Shown here: one piece after another, positions 24,377 through 33,163 of the stretch
Layout of the letters: each line of letters starts with the position of its first letter
Numbering within the stretch: position 1 is the first letter of the stretch
From: Ruminococcaceae bacterium D5
GTDB lineage: Bacteria > Bacillota > Clostridia > Oscillospirales > Ruminococcaceae
DNA length: 64,000 nt
Reading direction: 5' to 3'
Assembly: GCA_900113995.1 (NCBI GenBank)
Contig: FORK01000010.1
Coordinates: forward strand, 1 to 64,000
Translations under genes and position numbers: made by a program
The notes under the pieces: generated by a model
The model's database searches: none
What the model was told of the DNA's origin: nothing
Seen by the model: only the letters and a program-made list of their open reading frames with translations

Positions 24377-25273
24377 ATGCCGAAGAATTTGTTTGTATCG
24401 ATCGTGGGGCGGCCCAATGTGGGAAAATCTTCCCTCCTCAACCGTTTGCTCGGCGAAAAAATCGCCATTGTTTCGGACAAGCCGCAAACTACCCGCAATC
24501 GGATTACGGGGGTGCTGACCGAAGGAGAGACGCAGTATGTCCTCATCGATACCCCCGGACTGCATAAGCCGAAATCCAAGCTCGGAAAGTTTATGGTCAA
24601 GCAGGCGGGGGATTCCGTTTCGGATGTTGACGCCGTCATTCTTGTCACCGAATGGGAAGGTCCGGTCACCGGCGCCGAACGTGAGCTGCTTGAGGGGATT
24701 GAACGGTGCGGCGTTCCGGCGGTTCTTGCAGTCAACAAGATCGACACCCTTGCGGAAAAAACCGGGATGCTTCAAAAGATCTCTGCTTTTGCGGCGCTCT
24801 TTGAGTTCGCTGCCGTTGTCCCGATTTCAGCCCGAACGGGCGAGGGGATGGACGAGCTGTTTCATGAGCTTGATCCGTTCTGCACCGAGGGGGAGCACTT
24901 CTTCCCCGATGATACGCTGACCGACCAGCCCGAGCGTGCGGTCGTGGCGGAAATCCTGCGGGAGAAGCTGCTGCGCAATCTGCGCGATGAGATTCCGCAT
25001 GGAACCGCCGTCCTGATCGAGCGGATGCGCGAGCGGGAGGATGGAAAGATGATCGACATCGACGCCACCATTGTCTGCGAGCGGGAATCCCACAAAGGAA
25101 TCATTATTGGGAAGCGCGGCGCAATGCTCAAGAAGATTGCCACTGAAGCGCGGCTTGATATCGAGCGGTTTCTGGATATTCCCTGCAACCTTCAGTGCTG
25201 GGTAAAGGTGCGGGAGGGTTGGCGCGACAGCGACACACAATTGAAAAATTTTGGATTTCGGGAAGATTCCTGA
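24377..25273 (+). CDS. era: GTPase Era
   Basis: A 298-residue GTPase that binds 16S rRNA during 30S assembly. G1 GRPNVGKSSLLN (12-23), G2 TTRNRITG, G3 DTPGLH, G4 NKID (about 119-122) and the C-terminal KH domain with GKRGAMLKKI are all present. The start codon follows the ybeY stop without a gap. A terminator 8 bases after its stop ends the operon. Confidence 0.95.
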   Translation: MPKNLFVSIVGRPNVGKSSLLNRLLGEKIAIVSDKPQTTRNRITGVLTEGETQYVLIDTPGLHKPKSKLGKFMVKQAGDSVSDVDAVILVTEWEGPVTGAERELLEGIERCGVPAVLAVNKIDTLAEKTGMLQKISAFAALFEFAAVVPISARTGEGMDELFHELDPFCTEGEHFFPDDTLTDQPERAVVAEILREKLLRNLRDEIPHGTAVLIERMREREDGKMIDIDATIVCERESHKGIIIGKRGAMLKKIATEARLDIERFLDIPCNLQCWVKVREGWRDSDTQLKNFGFREDS

Positions 25274-25280
25274 AAGCTGT

Positions 25281-25321
25281 CTCCGCCGGGCATCCTAAAA
25301 TCACCCGGCGGAGTTTTTTTT
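25281..25321 (+). terminator. Terminator after era
   Basis: CTCCGCCGGG/CCCGGCGGAG, 10 perfect pairs, followed by eight T residues. Confidence 0.85.
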
Positions 25322-25488
25322 GTTTTTCGGAAACGGCAGAAATCAAAAAATGATGGAAAATGTGCACGAATTATGTTATAATATTTTCCATCACCCAAAA
25401 TACTGTTCGGGCTGGCCGAAAAATGATGCTGCCTGTATCACATCATGCTTTGACAGCAAATTTTAAGGATGAAAGAGGTAAAAAGCAG

Positions 25489-25689
25489 ATGGTAGTAACC
25501 AAAAAATCGGTGATTGGCGATATTCTCGACGCCGCTCCTTCCACCGCCCCCTACTTTACCGAAATTGGGATGCATTGTCTGGGGTGCCCGCATTCCCGCG
25601 GGGAAACCATTGAACAGGCCTGCGCGGTACATGACACCGATGCCGACGCTCTGGTCGAACAGATTAACCGCCATCTGTCTGCACGATGA
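25489..25689 (+). CDS. DUF1858 domain protein
   Basis: A 66-residue protein that is a single DUF1858 domain: an N-terminal SVIGDILDAAP segment followed by IGMHCLGCPHSRGETIEQAC, with the paired cysteines C30 and C33. DUF1858 is often linked to hybrid-cluster or redox proteins, but its job is not known. I start at the ATG at 25489 with AGAGGT upstream. Its end overlaps the trmK gene by 4 bases, so the two are co-translated. Confidence 0.75.
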   Translation: MVVTKKSVIGDILDAAPSTAPYFTEIGMHCLGCPHSRGETIEQACAVHDTDADALVEQINRHLSAR

Positions 25690-26387
25690 GCAGCGCGGTA
25701 GCATCGCTCGACGCGCGGTTGAGGACCATCGCGTCCTTTGTGCGGCAGGGTGCCCGCCTGGCGGATATCGGCTGCGATCATGGTTATCTTGTCTGCGCAC
25801 TCGCGCGCGACGGATGGATTAAAAGCGGACTCGCCTGTGATGTCAACGAAAAGCCATTGGGGCAGGCGCGCCGTGAAATTGAACGTCAGTCCCTCGAGGA
25901 TAAAATAGCCTGCCGCCTTGGCGACGGGCTTTCAGTCGTTGATGAGGGCGAAGTTGACGACATTGTAATCGCCGGAATGGGCGGAGAAACAATTGCGGAA
26001 ATCCTTTCGTCCTGTAAATGGAAAGAACTTGCCACCAAAAGATTTCTGCTTCAGCCGATGACCCGCGCTCCTTTTCTGCGGCATTGGCTCTGCACCCATG
26101 GATTTGGAATCATGGCCGAACGCGCCTGCGTCTGCGGCGACCATGCCTATACCGTCATGCAGGTGCATTATACCGGCGCGCGCTGCAAGCTGGGGGAATA
26201 CGATCTCTATTGTTATGCCGGGGAACTGACCTGTGATGCTTCCATGGAGGCAAAACGTTTTCTGAATCGGGCTGTTTCGGCGCTTCGCAAACAGGAAAGT
26301 GGGATTGAGAAGTCCGATCCTGTTCATGCCGGTGCCCTTCGCCGTCTGGTGAACAAACTGGTGACAGTTATCGAGGAGGGTCGCTGA
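25686..26387 (+). CDS. trmK: tRNA (adenine(22)-N(1))-methyltransferase TrmK
   Basis: A 233-residue class I methyltransferase that methylates A22 in tRNA. The N-terminal LDARLRTIASFV and the SAM motif LADIGCDHGYLVCAL (about 25-39) are typical, with IAGMGGETI as the catalytic-side motif near residue 97. It overlaps DUF1858 by 4 bases and the next gene by one base. Confidence 0.88.
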   Translation: MSSAVASLDARLRTIASFVRQGARLADIGCDHGYLVCALARDGWIKSGLACDVNEKPLGQARREIERQSLEDKIACRLGDGLSVVDEGEVDDIVIAGMGGETIAEILSSCKWKELATKRFLLQPMTRAPFLRHWLCTHGFGIMAERACVCGDHAYTVMQVHYTGARCKLGEYDLYCYAGELTCDASMEAKRFLNRAVSALRKQESGIEKSDPVHAGALRRLVNKLVTVIEEGR

Positions 26388-28153
26388 TGGCGCTGGATGG
26401 CATGATGCTTTCGCTGCTGCGCCGGGAGCTGGAAAGCCGCATCCTCTGTTCCCGGGTGGATAAGATTCATCAGCCCACCAAGGAGGAATTGATCCTGGCC
26501 CTGCGCTCCCAAAGCGGAAATGTCCGGTTGCTGCTTTCCTCACGGGTCGCGGCGCCGCGGGTGCAGCTTACCGCTTTGACGGTGGAGAATCCCAAGCAGC
26601 CCCCTATGTTCTGTATGCTGCTGAGAAAATGGATCGGCAATGCCAAACTCATTGCCATTCGCCAGCCCGGCATGGAACGGGTGCTGCTTTTTGATTTTGA
26701 AACCACCAATGATTTTGGGGATACGGTGGTTGTGACGCTTGCCGCCGAGATCATGGGCCGGTACTCCAATCTGATTCTCATCGGGCCGGACGGCCGGATT
26801 GTTGATTCGGTTCGGAGGGTAGGAGCGGACCGATCCTCCCTGCGGCAGATTCTGCCCGGCCTTTTCTATGAAAATCCGCCCGCCCAGGACCGGGTTGATC
26901 TCATCGAACAGGGTGCCGGAGCAGTTTGCGAACGGATTTTTTCCTCACCGCGAGATATTGACCTTGCAAAACTGCTGCAGGAAACGGTGGAGGGTGCTTC
27001 ACCGATCCTCTGTCGTGAACTGGTTCATCGCGCCTTTTTCGGTCAAAGTCTGCTGAGAAGCGAGGCGTGCTCCGCGCAGAGAGAGGCATTGCAGGGGGTG
27101 CTGACGGCGCTTGCCGAGCAGGTGCGCCGCGGAGAGTCAGTGCCCACGATGGTTTTGACTCCCGAAGGGGAGCCGAAGGATTTTTCATTCCTGCCGATCG
27201 AACAGTACGGCGATGCGATGAAAACGGCAGGATATCCGAGCATTTCAGAGCTTTTGGACGCTTTCTACGGCGAGCGCGACACCGCCGACCGGATGAAGCA
27301 GCGGATGAGCGATTTTTCCCGCCTGATCACCTCCCGTATCGAGCGGATGGAGCGCAAGCTCTGCGCCCAAAAAGAGGAGCTAATCTCCTGCCGGGATCGC
27401 GACAGGCTGCGCCGCTGCGGAGATTTGCTTTCTGCTTCCCTTTACCGGCTGGAGAAGGGAATGGCAAGCGTGACTCTGGACAATTATTTTGACGAGGCGG
27501 GGGGAAAGATCACGATCGAGCTGGACCCGCGCCTGACCCCGGTGCAGAACGTTCAGAAATATTATAAGGATTACCGGCGGGCTGATACCGCAGAGCGGAT
27601 GCTCAAGGATCTGATTGCGCAGGGGGAGCAGGAGCTCGCCTATCTGGAAACGGTATATGATCTTATGACCCGCGCGCGTACCGAGGAAGAATTGAACGCC
27701 ATACGGGCTGAACTGGCCGAGGGTGGATATCTGCGGGCCGCGCCCGGTGCCCGCTGCAAACAGGAGAACAGGCTTCCGCCTCTGCGTTACCGCTCCTCCG
27801 ACGGCTTTGTGATTTTGTCAGGACGCAACAATCTCCAGAACGACCGTCTTACCCTGCGAGAGAGCAGAGGAAACGACATCTGGTTTCACGTCCAGAAGAT
27901 TCCCGGCTCCCATACCGTTCTGCTTTCGGAGGGACGGGAGATCCCCAATCGTTCTCTGACCGAAGCGGCGGTGATTGCAGCGGTCAATTCCAAGGCACGC
28001 CACTCCAGTAAGGTGCCGGTTGATTATACCATGATCAAAAATGTCAAAAAGCAGCCGGGCGGCAAGCCGGGAATGGTGATTTATGAAAATTTCCGCACTG
28101 CTGTTGTTGATCCCGATGAAATACTGGCGGAACGGTTGGCTGAGAAGTTATAA
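26387..28153 (+). CDS. rqcH: Ribosome quality control factor RqcH (NFACT family)
   Basis: A 588-residue NFACT protein (also annotated as fibronectin-binding protein A). The N-terminal NFACT-N domain (1-230), two helix-hairpin-helix motifs and a long coiled coil (about 290-440), and the C-terminal NFACT-R domain with FVILSGRNNLQND and DIWFHVQKIPGSH are in the usual order. In Bacillus RqcH binds stalled 50S subunits with tRNA-Ala and adds alanine tails. One-base overlap with trmK shows tight coupling. Confidence 0.9.
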   Translation: MALDGMMLSLLRRELESRILCSRVDKIHQPTKEELILALRSQSGNVRLLLSSRVAAPRVQLTALTVENPKQPPMFCMLLRKWIGNAKLIAIRQPGMERVLLFDFETTNDFGDTVVVTLAAEIMGRYSNLILIGPDGRIVDSVRRVGADRSSLRQILPGLFYENPPAQDRVDLIEQGAGAVCERIFSSPRDIDLAKLLQETVEGASPILCRELVHRAFFGQSLLRSEACSAQREALQGVLTALAEQVRRGESVPTMVLTPEGEPKDFSFLPIEQYGDAMKTAGYPSISELLDAFYGERDTADRMKQRMSDFSRLITSRIERMERKLCAQKEELISCRDRDRLRRCGDLLSASLYRLEKGMASVTLDNYFDEAGGKITIELDPRLTPVQNVQKYYKDYRRADTAERMLKDLIAQGEQELAYLETVYDLMTRARTEEELNAIRAELAEGGYLRAAPGARCKQENRLPPLRYRSSDGFVILSGRNNLQNDRLTLRESRGNDIWFHVQKIPGSHTVLLSEGREIPNRSLTEAAVIAAVNSKARHSSKVPVDYTMIKNVKKQPGGKPGMVIYENFRTAVVDPDEILAERLAEKL

Positions 28154-28322
28154 GCAAGGGCTAAGCTGGCGGCGTGATGGCTCTATTGGAGTTTTCAGCG
28201 GAAGAGATCAAGACGCGTCAAAATTTTTCTCCTGCACCGCCTGTCCTGCCGCTCGTAAATATGCAGGACTTTTGCCCAACAAAGCCCCTGCTGATTTTTA
28301 GTTTGCCTTTTGCTATCTTGTG

Positions 28323-28350
28323 TTGCCCTGCGTTTGAAGCGAAAGTCTGT
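28323..28350 (+). repeat. Dispersed repeat, degenerate copy
   Basis: Shares TTGAAGCGAAAG and the flanking TTGCCC with the two identical copies at 1052-1080 and 30969-30997, though the middle differs. Like them it lies in a gene-free gap near a terminator. Confidence 0.4.
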
Positions 28351-28399
28351 TTATGCGGCTTTCCTTCGGAAGAACCGAAGGGTTCCTCTCTCAATGAAG

Positions 28400-28435
28400 A
28401 AGGCTCCGCCGCCCAGATTGGGCGGCGGAGCCTTT
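28400..28435 (+). terminator. Terminator after rqcH
   Basis: AAGGCTCCGCCGCCC and GGGCGGCGGAGCCTTT, 15 perfect pairs with a 5-base loop, 250 bases after rqcH. Confidence 0.7.
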
Positions 28436-28600
28436 GTGCTGCACCCCAGACAACCGCCAGCAGAGCTGGCGGCAATGAAAAAGCTTTTGTTTTAAGCATT
28501 GGGCGCAGTGAAATGACAAATCATTGAGAAATAGAAAGGCCAATCAGAGAGCATTCCTGCTTTAGAAGCTGCGGTGCAAGTGATGCATGTAAAATGCTCA

Positions 28601-28678
28601 GAGCCTGTTTAGAGGCAGGTCGGTAATATGCTCTTTTGAGGCTGGTGCAAACCACGCGTTTATACGTGGTTTTGATTG
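28601..28678. repeat. Hairpin intergenic element, copy 2
   Basis: A block of short inverted repeats (CCTG/CAGG at 28604-28619, CTC/GAG at 28631-28640, AGCCT/AGGCT spanning them) ends in AAACCACG/CGTGGTTT at 28649-28672 followed by TTGATTG. The final hairpin and the preceding layout match the element at 930-1002. It lies directly downstream of the sufB-like gene on the reverse strand and may also terminate it. Confidence 0.45.
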
Positions 28679-28692
28679 CGGCGGTTCAAAAA

Positions 28693-29616
28693 TTATTTCA
28701 GGAAGTTTTCAATAATGACCGCTTCGGCTTCTTCCGCCGAAAGGCCGAAGGTCCGCAGCTTGATGAGCTGTTCATTGTTGATTCGTCCGATAGCAGCCTC
28801 GTGTATGATCTGCGCGTCGAGATGCCGGGCGTCAATTTCTGGGATCGAGCGGATTTGAGCACGGTCCATAATAATCGAATCGCACTGAATATGTGCCTTA
28901 CAAAGATTTTTTCCAATGGCTTTGGGATGAAATACCTGCTGAGAGTCGTCTTTAGCCACCGAACGGGAAACAATCTGGGCGGAACTGCTTTCGCCGTTGA
29001 GCTCCACTGTCATGTTGGATTCGGCGTGCTGGCCGCCATGTGTCATCAGCTTTTCCGAGACAAAAAGCTTTGCTTCCCTGCCAAGCGAGACATTGGTTTC
29101 CCGAACCGTCGAGTCAACTCCCCGGATTTGGGCGGTATTGAGGGTAAAGACAGAATTTTCACCTACAAAGGCCTGTGTGACCGGGTTCAAAACCCGGCCG
29201 CCCGTGCCGCTTCCTTCCCCGTAATGATTTTCCAGATAGGTGACGTTTGCGTTTTTGCCGATATGGAAGGTGTGAATTCCGTCGTGCTGACTTTGGTCGC
29301 ATCCGTCGTTGTGGATACCGCAGCCGGCGACGATCGTTACATTTGCGCCGTCCGCAATAAAGAAATCATTGTATACCACGTCGTGCAGACCGGATTCCGA
29401 AAGGACCACCGGGATATGGACCTCTTCACCGTTTGCCGCGCCGTCAATCAGAATGTCAATGCCGGGACGGTCAGATTTCTTGATAATCTTAATATGTTCG
29501 CTGTCACTGTGACCAAGCGCTGCACCATTAAAGCGCAGATTGAAGGCTCCTGTCTGGGAAAAGCCGAGTGCATCGATCTGTTCAAGCATCTTTTCTGTGG
29601 TCAGATCAAGCTTCAT
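28693..29616 (-). CDS. SufB/SufD-like scaffold (minimal SUF system)
   Basis: A 307-residue SufB/SufD family protein, shorter than SufB of the full SUF system. It contains the beta-helix core with GCGIHNDG, HIGKNANVTYLENHYGEG and the C-terminal helical segment ARHLDAQIIHEAAIGRI and EEAEAVIIENFL. Together with the SufC-like ATPase it forms the two-gene arrangement described in anaerobes and archaea as a minimal SUF (SMS) machinery for Fe-S cluster assembly. The ATG at 29616 lies inside the end of sufC (11-base overlap) with GGAGG upstream, so translation is coupled. Confidence 0.82.
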   Translation of the reverse strand: MKLDLTTEKMLEQIDALGFSQTGAFNLRFNGAALGHSDSEHIKIIKKSDRPGIDILIDGAANGEEVHIPVVLSESGLHDVVYNDFFIADGANVTIVAGCGIHNDGCDQSQHDGIHTFHIGKNANVTYLENHYGEGSGTGGRVLNPVTQAFVGENSVFTLNTAQIRGVDSTVRETNVSLGREAKLFVSEKLMTHGGQHAESNMTVELNGESSSAQIVSRSVAKDDSQQVFHPKAIGKNLCKAHIQCDSIIMDRAQIRSIPEIDARHLDAQIIHEAAIGRINNEQLIKLRTFGLSAEEAEAVIIENFLK

Positions 29617-30361
29617 GGTGGAAGCCCTCCTCTCCGCGGCGGACACAGAAGCAGCCCGCCGGCTGATTCTGCCCGGCAAGAATCTGCGGCAGAATTTCGT
29701 CTCGTGTGCCAAAGTTTTGCACCTTTCCTTCAGCAATCACCAAAATATGATCGGCCATCCGAAGAATCCGCTCCTGATGAGAGATGATCAGCAGGCTTTC
29801 ATCCCGCTCGCGCTGCATCATTTCGAATTGGCGGACCAACATGGAAAAGCTCCAAAGATCAATACCGGCCTCCGGCTCGTCAAAGATGGAAAGCTGGTGC
29901 TTTTTTGCGAAAACAGTGGCGATTTCGATCCGCTTCATCTCACCGCCGGAAAGGGTCTGGTCAGCCTCGCGATTGAGATACTCCCGCGCACAGAGTCCAA
30001 CGCTGCTGAGCAGGTCGCAGCATACCTTTTCCGGAAGCTCGCGCCCCGCAGCCAAGCTCAAAAGCCGCCGCACCGTCATTCCTTTGAAACGGGGCGGCTG
30101 CTGAAACGCAAAGCCGATTCCCGCTTTGCTGCGCCCGTCGATTGACAAGTCTGTGATGTCCTGACCATTGAGAAAGATCTGTCCGCCGGTGGGCTGCGCA
30201 ATGCCCATCAGCAATTTGGCAATCGTTGACTTTCCGCCTCCGTTTGGACCGGTGACGACAAGAATTTCGCCGTCCTCGACAGCGAAGCTTACGTCGTGAA
30301 TGATCGTCTCCTCTGCGCCGAGATCATCGACGGTATAATGCAGATGTTCTGCTTTTAACAT
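29606..30361 (-). CDS. sufC: SufC-like Fe-S assembly ATPase
   Basis: A 251-residue ABC ATPase of the SufC type. Walker A is GPNGGGKST (38-46), the Q loop AFQQPP near 90, signature LSGGEMKR near 142 and Walker B LSIFDEPEAGID near 165. It powers the SufB-like scaffold encoded downstream. No SufS, SufU or SufD follows, consistent with a minimal SUF system. I place the start at 30361, seven bases after GGAGGA; the ATG at 30382 lacks a ribosome site. Confidence 0.87.
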   Translation of the reverse strand: MLKAEHLHYTVDDLGAEETIIHDVSFAVEDGEILVVTGPNGGGKSTIAKLLMGIAQPTGGQIFLNGQDITDLSIDGRSKAGIGFAFQQPPRFKGMTVRRLLSLAAGRELPEKVCCDLLSSVGLCAREYLNREADQTLSGGEMKRIEIATVFAKKHQLSIFDEPEAGIDLWSFSMLVRQFEMMQRERDESLLIISHQERILRMADHILVIAEGKVQNFGTRDEILPQILAGQNQPAGCFCVRRGEEGFHHEA

Positions 30362-30447
30362 CCTGGATTCCTCCTCAGCCATCCGAAATATGGGCAGCTG
30401 TTCGTTTCTTTTGCTGGGGATATTCTACCAAAATACTATCTTTTCAT

Positions 30448-30476
30448 ACTATACGCAACTTTATGCATAAAGTCAA
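30448..30476 (-). promoter_or_regulatory. suf promoter with overlapping palindrome
   Basis: On the reverse strand TTGACT (30476-30471), 17 bases and TATAGT (30453-30448) form a strong sigma-A promoter. A perfect 16-base palindrome ACTTTATGCATAAAGT occupies 30458-30473, filling the spacer and touching the -35 box. A dimeric repressor, for example an Rrf2-type regulator, would be expected to bind here; the protein is not identified. Confidence 0.7.
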
Positions 30477-31041
30477 CAAAATACAAGCTTTTTCTTTGGA
30501 GGAAAGAGGAAAATAGACTCGATGAGTACCCGCTTTCCCAAATCGTTCAGAATAGGCCATGGTCAAGCCGGAGAAATTGGGCGAGAGTTAGGAAGGCGAA
30601 ATATGGGCGTTTCTCTCAAAATCATATTTTCGCATCTGCGTCGTTTACCACAGCTCGCAGGCGAGTGAGCGCCTCTCGGTTTCATCTCTCTGAACATACA
30701 CGAGCCTGCCCGGTGAGCGGCGCATCTGTGAACGGAGGGCGGTACCATCCGCGCAATACCGCCTGCCGTCGATGCCGTGCCGGTACGGATTCGTTTAGGA
30801 CAACGCCTGAAAAAGAGGCGATGGCTGATGCCGTACCAGTCCGGGGAGAGAGCAGACCTGTTCTCACCCCGAAAGTATGAGCATTTTCGCACCTCCGCCG
30901 TTTACTTCACAGCCCGTACATGGTTGGTTGCCCTTATCACTGTGGTAAGCTTCTTGTGAGCAGCTCACTTTGCCCGATTCTTGAAGCGAAAGCTTTTTAT
31001 TCTCGCCAGAAAAGTTAGCGATTTTGTTTGTAAAAGCGATA
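30477..31041. repeat. Gene-free region with imperfect repeats
   Basis: No believable gene on either strand. Two imperfect direct copies of a segment starting ATTTTCGCA and containing CGTTTAC and CACAGC lie at 30626-30657 and 30883-30916. A palindrome GTGAGCAGCTCAC is near 30956-30968, followed by the exact dispersed repeat at 30969-30997. The region looks like an accumulation of intergenic repeats. Confidence 0.45.
30969..30997 (+). repeat. Dispersed 29-bp repeat, copy 2
   Basis: Identical over 29 bases to the reverse complement of 1052-1080, some 30 kb away. Contains TTGAAGCGAAAG. Confidence 0.6.
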
Positions 31042-31080
31042 CAAAAAAGCCTCCGCCATTTATCAAAACAGCGGAGGCTC
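31042..31080 (-). terminator. Terminator of the PTS gene
   Basis: On the reverse strand GAGCCTCCGC and GCGGAGGC form a stem followed by TTTTTTG, 15 bases after the PTS IIC stop codon. Confidence 0.8.
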
Positions 31081-31094
31081 AACGAAAAATTTTC

Positions 31095-32156
31095 TTAAAG
31101 CTCGAGCTTCAGGTCGCCTGCCTTAATCCAACCCTTTTTGCGCATCCACTCTGAGACACCCAGCGCGATGATCCCGGGAAGAATGAAGTACATCACCGCC
31201 ATCTCCAGCAGAACGACAGCAGGGGAAAGGGAAGCTGTCATTGTCTGATAGGTCATGATCGGTCCGACGAGGCCTGCCGTACCCATGCCGGAGCCGGTCG
31301 CATTGCTGGTCATCCCGAGGACGACGGTAGAAACGGGGCCAAGAACAGCGCTCGCTGCAATGGCGGGCAGCCAGATAATCGGCTTGCGCATGATATTGGG
31401 AATCTGAAGCATGCTGGTGCCCAATCCCTGTGCAAGCAGGCCGCCGACCTTATTCTCGCGGTAGCTGGCTACTGCAAAACCAATCATATTGGCACAGCAT
31501 CCGACGGTTGCCGCGCCTGCGGCGATACCCGAGAGGTTCAGAACGATGCCCAGAGCCGCGGAGCTGATCGGCAGAGTAAGAATGATTCCCATCAATACGG
31601 AAACGATGATCCCCATCAAAAAGGGGCGCTGCTCGGTGCCCCAATTGATCAGCGAGCCGAGCCATGTCATAAAAGCCGAAATAGGGGGGCCGGCGAAAAG
31701 CCCGACCGCCGAGCCGCCGACGATGGAAACAAAAGGGGTGAGGAGAATATCCACGCTGGTCTTTCCGGAAATCAGATGTCCAAGCTCAATTCCAACGTAA
31801 GCCGCGATAAAGGCGCCAAGAGGTTCGCCGGGACCGGCAAAATGGATTACACCATCGACAAATACGGTGCCTTTTGCAATATTGCCCGCAAAGGCTCCTA
31901 CCATACCGGCAGTTGCTGCTGAGACGACAACGAGGGGGGATTCCTTAAATTTGTAGGCAACACCCACACCGATACCGGCGCCGGTCATAGCGGCGGCAAT
32001 TTTCCCAAGCAGGAACAGGGTGCTTCCGACTGTTCCGCCGATCAGCGTACCCACCTGCTGAATAATGGTGCCGATAATCAGTGTGGCAAAAAGGCCAAGG
32101 CCCATTCCGCCGAGACCGTCGATAAAAATACGCTGAAAAAGATTTTTGAATTTCAT
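31095..32156 (-). CDS. PTS IIC-like membrane transporter
   Basis: A 353-residue, glycine-rich membrane protein with about ten hydrophobic segments, matching the PTS_EIIC_2 family (predicted sugar-specific IIC component or regulator-exporter). No IIA or IIB component is encoded next to it, so true phosphotransferase function is doubtful and it may act as a stand-alone permease. The start at 32156 lacks an obvious strong ribosome site (GGAGCGAGC is upstream). Single-gene unit with its own terminator. Confidence 0.7.
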   Translation of the reverse strand: MKFKNLFQRIFIDGLGGMGLGLFATLIIGTIIQQVGTLIGGTVGSTLFLLGKIAAAMTGAGIGVGVAYKFKESPLVVVSAATAGMVGAFAGNIAKGTVFVDGVIHFAGPGEPLGAFIAAYVGIELGHLISGKTSVDILLTPFVSIVGGSAVGLFAGPPISAFMTWLGSLINWGTEQRPFLMGIIVSVLMGIILTLPISSAALGIVLNLSGIAAGAATVGCCANMIGFAVASYRENKVGGLLAQGLGTSMLQIPNIMRKPIIWLPAIAASAVLGPVSTVVLGMTSNATGSGMGTAGLVGPIMTYQTMTASLSPAVVLLEMAVMYFILPGIIALGVSEWMRKKGWIKAGDLKLEL

Positions 32157-32600
32157 TTGAGCTCGCTCCGTTTCTTGTTATGGAATGTGAATATGTCATG
32201 ACACATGTAAACAACAGCTGTATTGTATCAAAAACAAAGCGTAAATGCAACCCTTTATTTTTCGAGCCGGAAGAGATTTCCCGTCTCGGAATCAATTTCA
32301 AATTTTTCTTGACATTTCAAGTCTCGGTGATCCACTGTGAACCAATCGATGAGGACGTGTAAGTGCCCGATGGATCTTCCAGCGCAGAGAGCCGCAGGCG
32401 GTGTGATTGCGGCGCGGAAATCAGCGGCGAATGGGCTTCTGAGAGCAGACCGAAGTTTGAGCAGACGCGCCGGAGCGAAATCTCCGTCATCGACTTCTTG
32501 CATATGACCGTCAGATGGGCGATTATATCCCCACTGACACGGGCCTTTCCAAGGGCTTTGCCGGGATTCCGGCATTCTCCGAAAACGGCCTGTAAATGCC
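32157..32600. other. Gap between PTS gene and isochorismatase gene
   Basis: Roughly the first 100 bases probably hold the PTS promoter (AT-rich; TGTCATGACA palindrome near 32198-32207). The rest carries no recognisable gene. A forward-strand frame ending near 32595 (..GDYIPTDTGLSKGFAGIPAF..) looks protein-like but is interrupted upstream by a stop and matches nothing I know. Confidence 0.4.
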
Positions 32601-32639
32601 AAAACGCCCTGTGCCGGATTTCCGGTACAGGGTGTTTTT
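32601..32639 (-). terminator. Terminator of the isochorismatase gene
   Basis: AAAACGCCCTGTGCCGG pairs with CCGGTACAGGGTGTTTT (one G-T pair), immediately beyond the stop codon. T runs exist on both strands. Confidence 0.8.
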
Positions 32640-33161
32640 CTACCCGTTTTCAATTTGGATCTGGCATACCTTCATGGCCTCGAGGGCGCGGCGGTGGCTC
32701 TCCGGGGTAACGCCCGCGCAACAGGAGGCATCAACCAAAATAGGGGTTTCCGGCAGAAACGCTTTGAGAAGCAGAGCATTTGAGATTACGCAGATATCTG
32801 TGCAGAGGCCAATTAAAGTGATCGATTCAATCGTTTCCTTTTCGTTGGCAGCGCGGAGCTGTTCGCCCAGCTTAACGCTGCCGAAAGTCGGCTTATCGAC
32901 CGGTATCTCCCGGCAGAGGGCGGCTACCTCGGGGCAGAGCGACCAGCCGTCGGTTCCTCGAACGCAGTGTGGTACAGGAAGATTGGCGCCTTCCTGTGTT
33001 TCCAGATAATTTTCTTCATGGGTATCGCGGGTATAAAGAACCCATCCATCGAAGGAGGTGATTCGATTTGTGACTCTGGAAACAATTTCTTTGGCTTCCT
33101 CTGTTCCAAGGGAGCCATCAATAAAATCCTTTTGCATATCCACGACAACCAAAACGTGCAT
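32640..33161 (-). CDS. Isochorismatase-family cysteine hydrolase (nicotinamidase-like)
   Basis: A 173-residue hydrolase. The catalytic triad of the family is visible: D8 in VVVDMQKDFI, K89 in VDKPTFGS and C118 in GLCTDICVISNA. The DGSLG and D/H positions (RDTHEENY) fit the nicotinamidase branch, which converts nicotinamide to nicotinate, but other amidases share these features. It ends two bases after the TetR gene stop and is probably co-transcribed with it, so the regulator may control it. Confidence 0.8.
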   Translation of the reverse strand: MHVLVVVDMQKDFIDGSLGTEEAKEIVSRVTNRITSFDGWVLYTRDTHEENYLETQEGANLPVPHCVRGTDGWSLCPEVAALCREIPVDKPTFGSVKLGEQLRAANEKETIESITLIGLCTDICVISNALLLKAFLPETPILVDASCCAGVTPESHRRALEAMKVCQIQIENG

Positions 33162-33163
33162 GT

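Noticed and set aside
32363-32710. Forward ORF between PTS and isochorismatase genes
   Set aside because: It runs through the terminator and over the isochorismatase gene; only a short piece in another frame looks protein-like and it is unrecognised.
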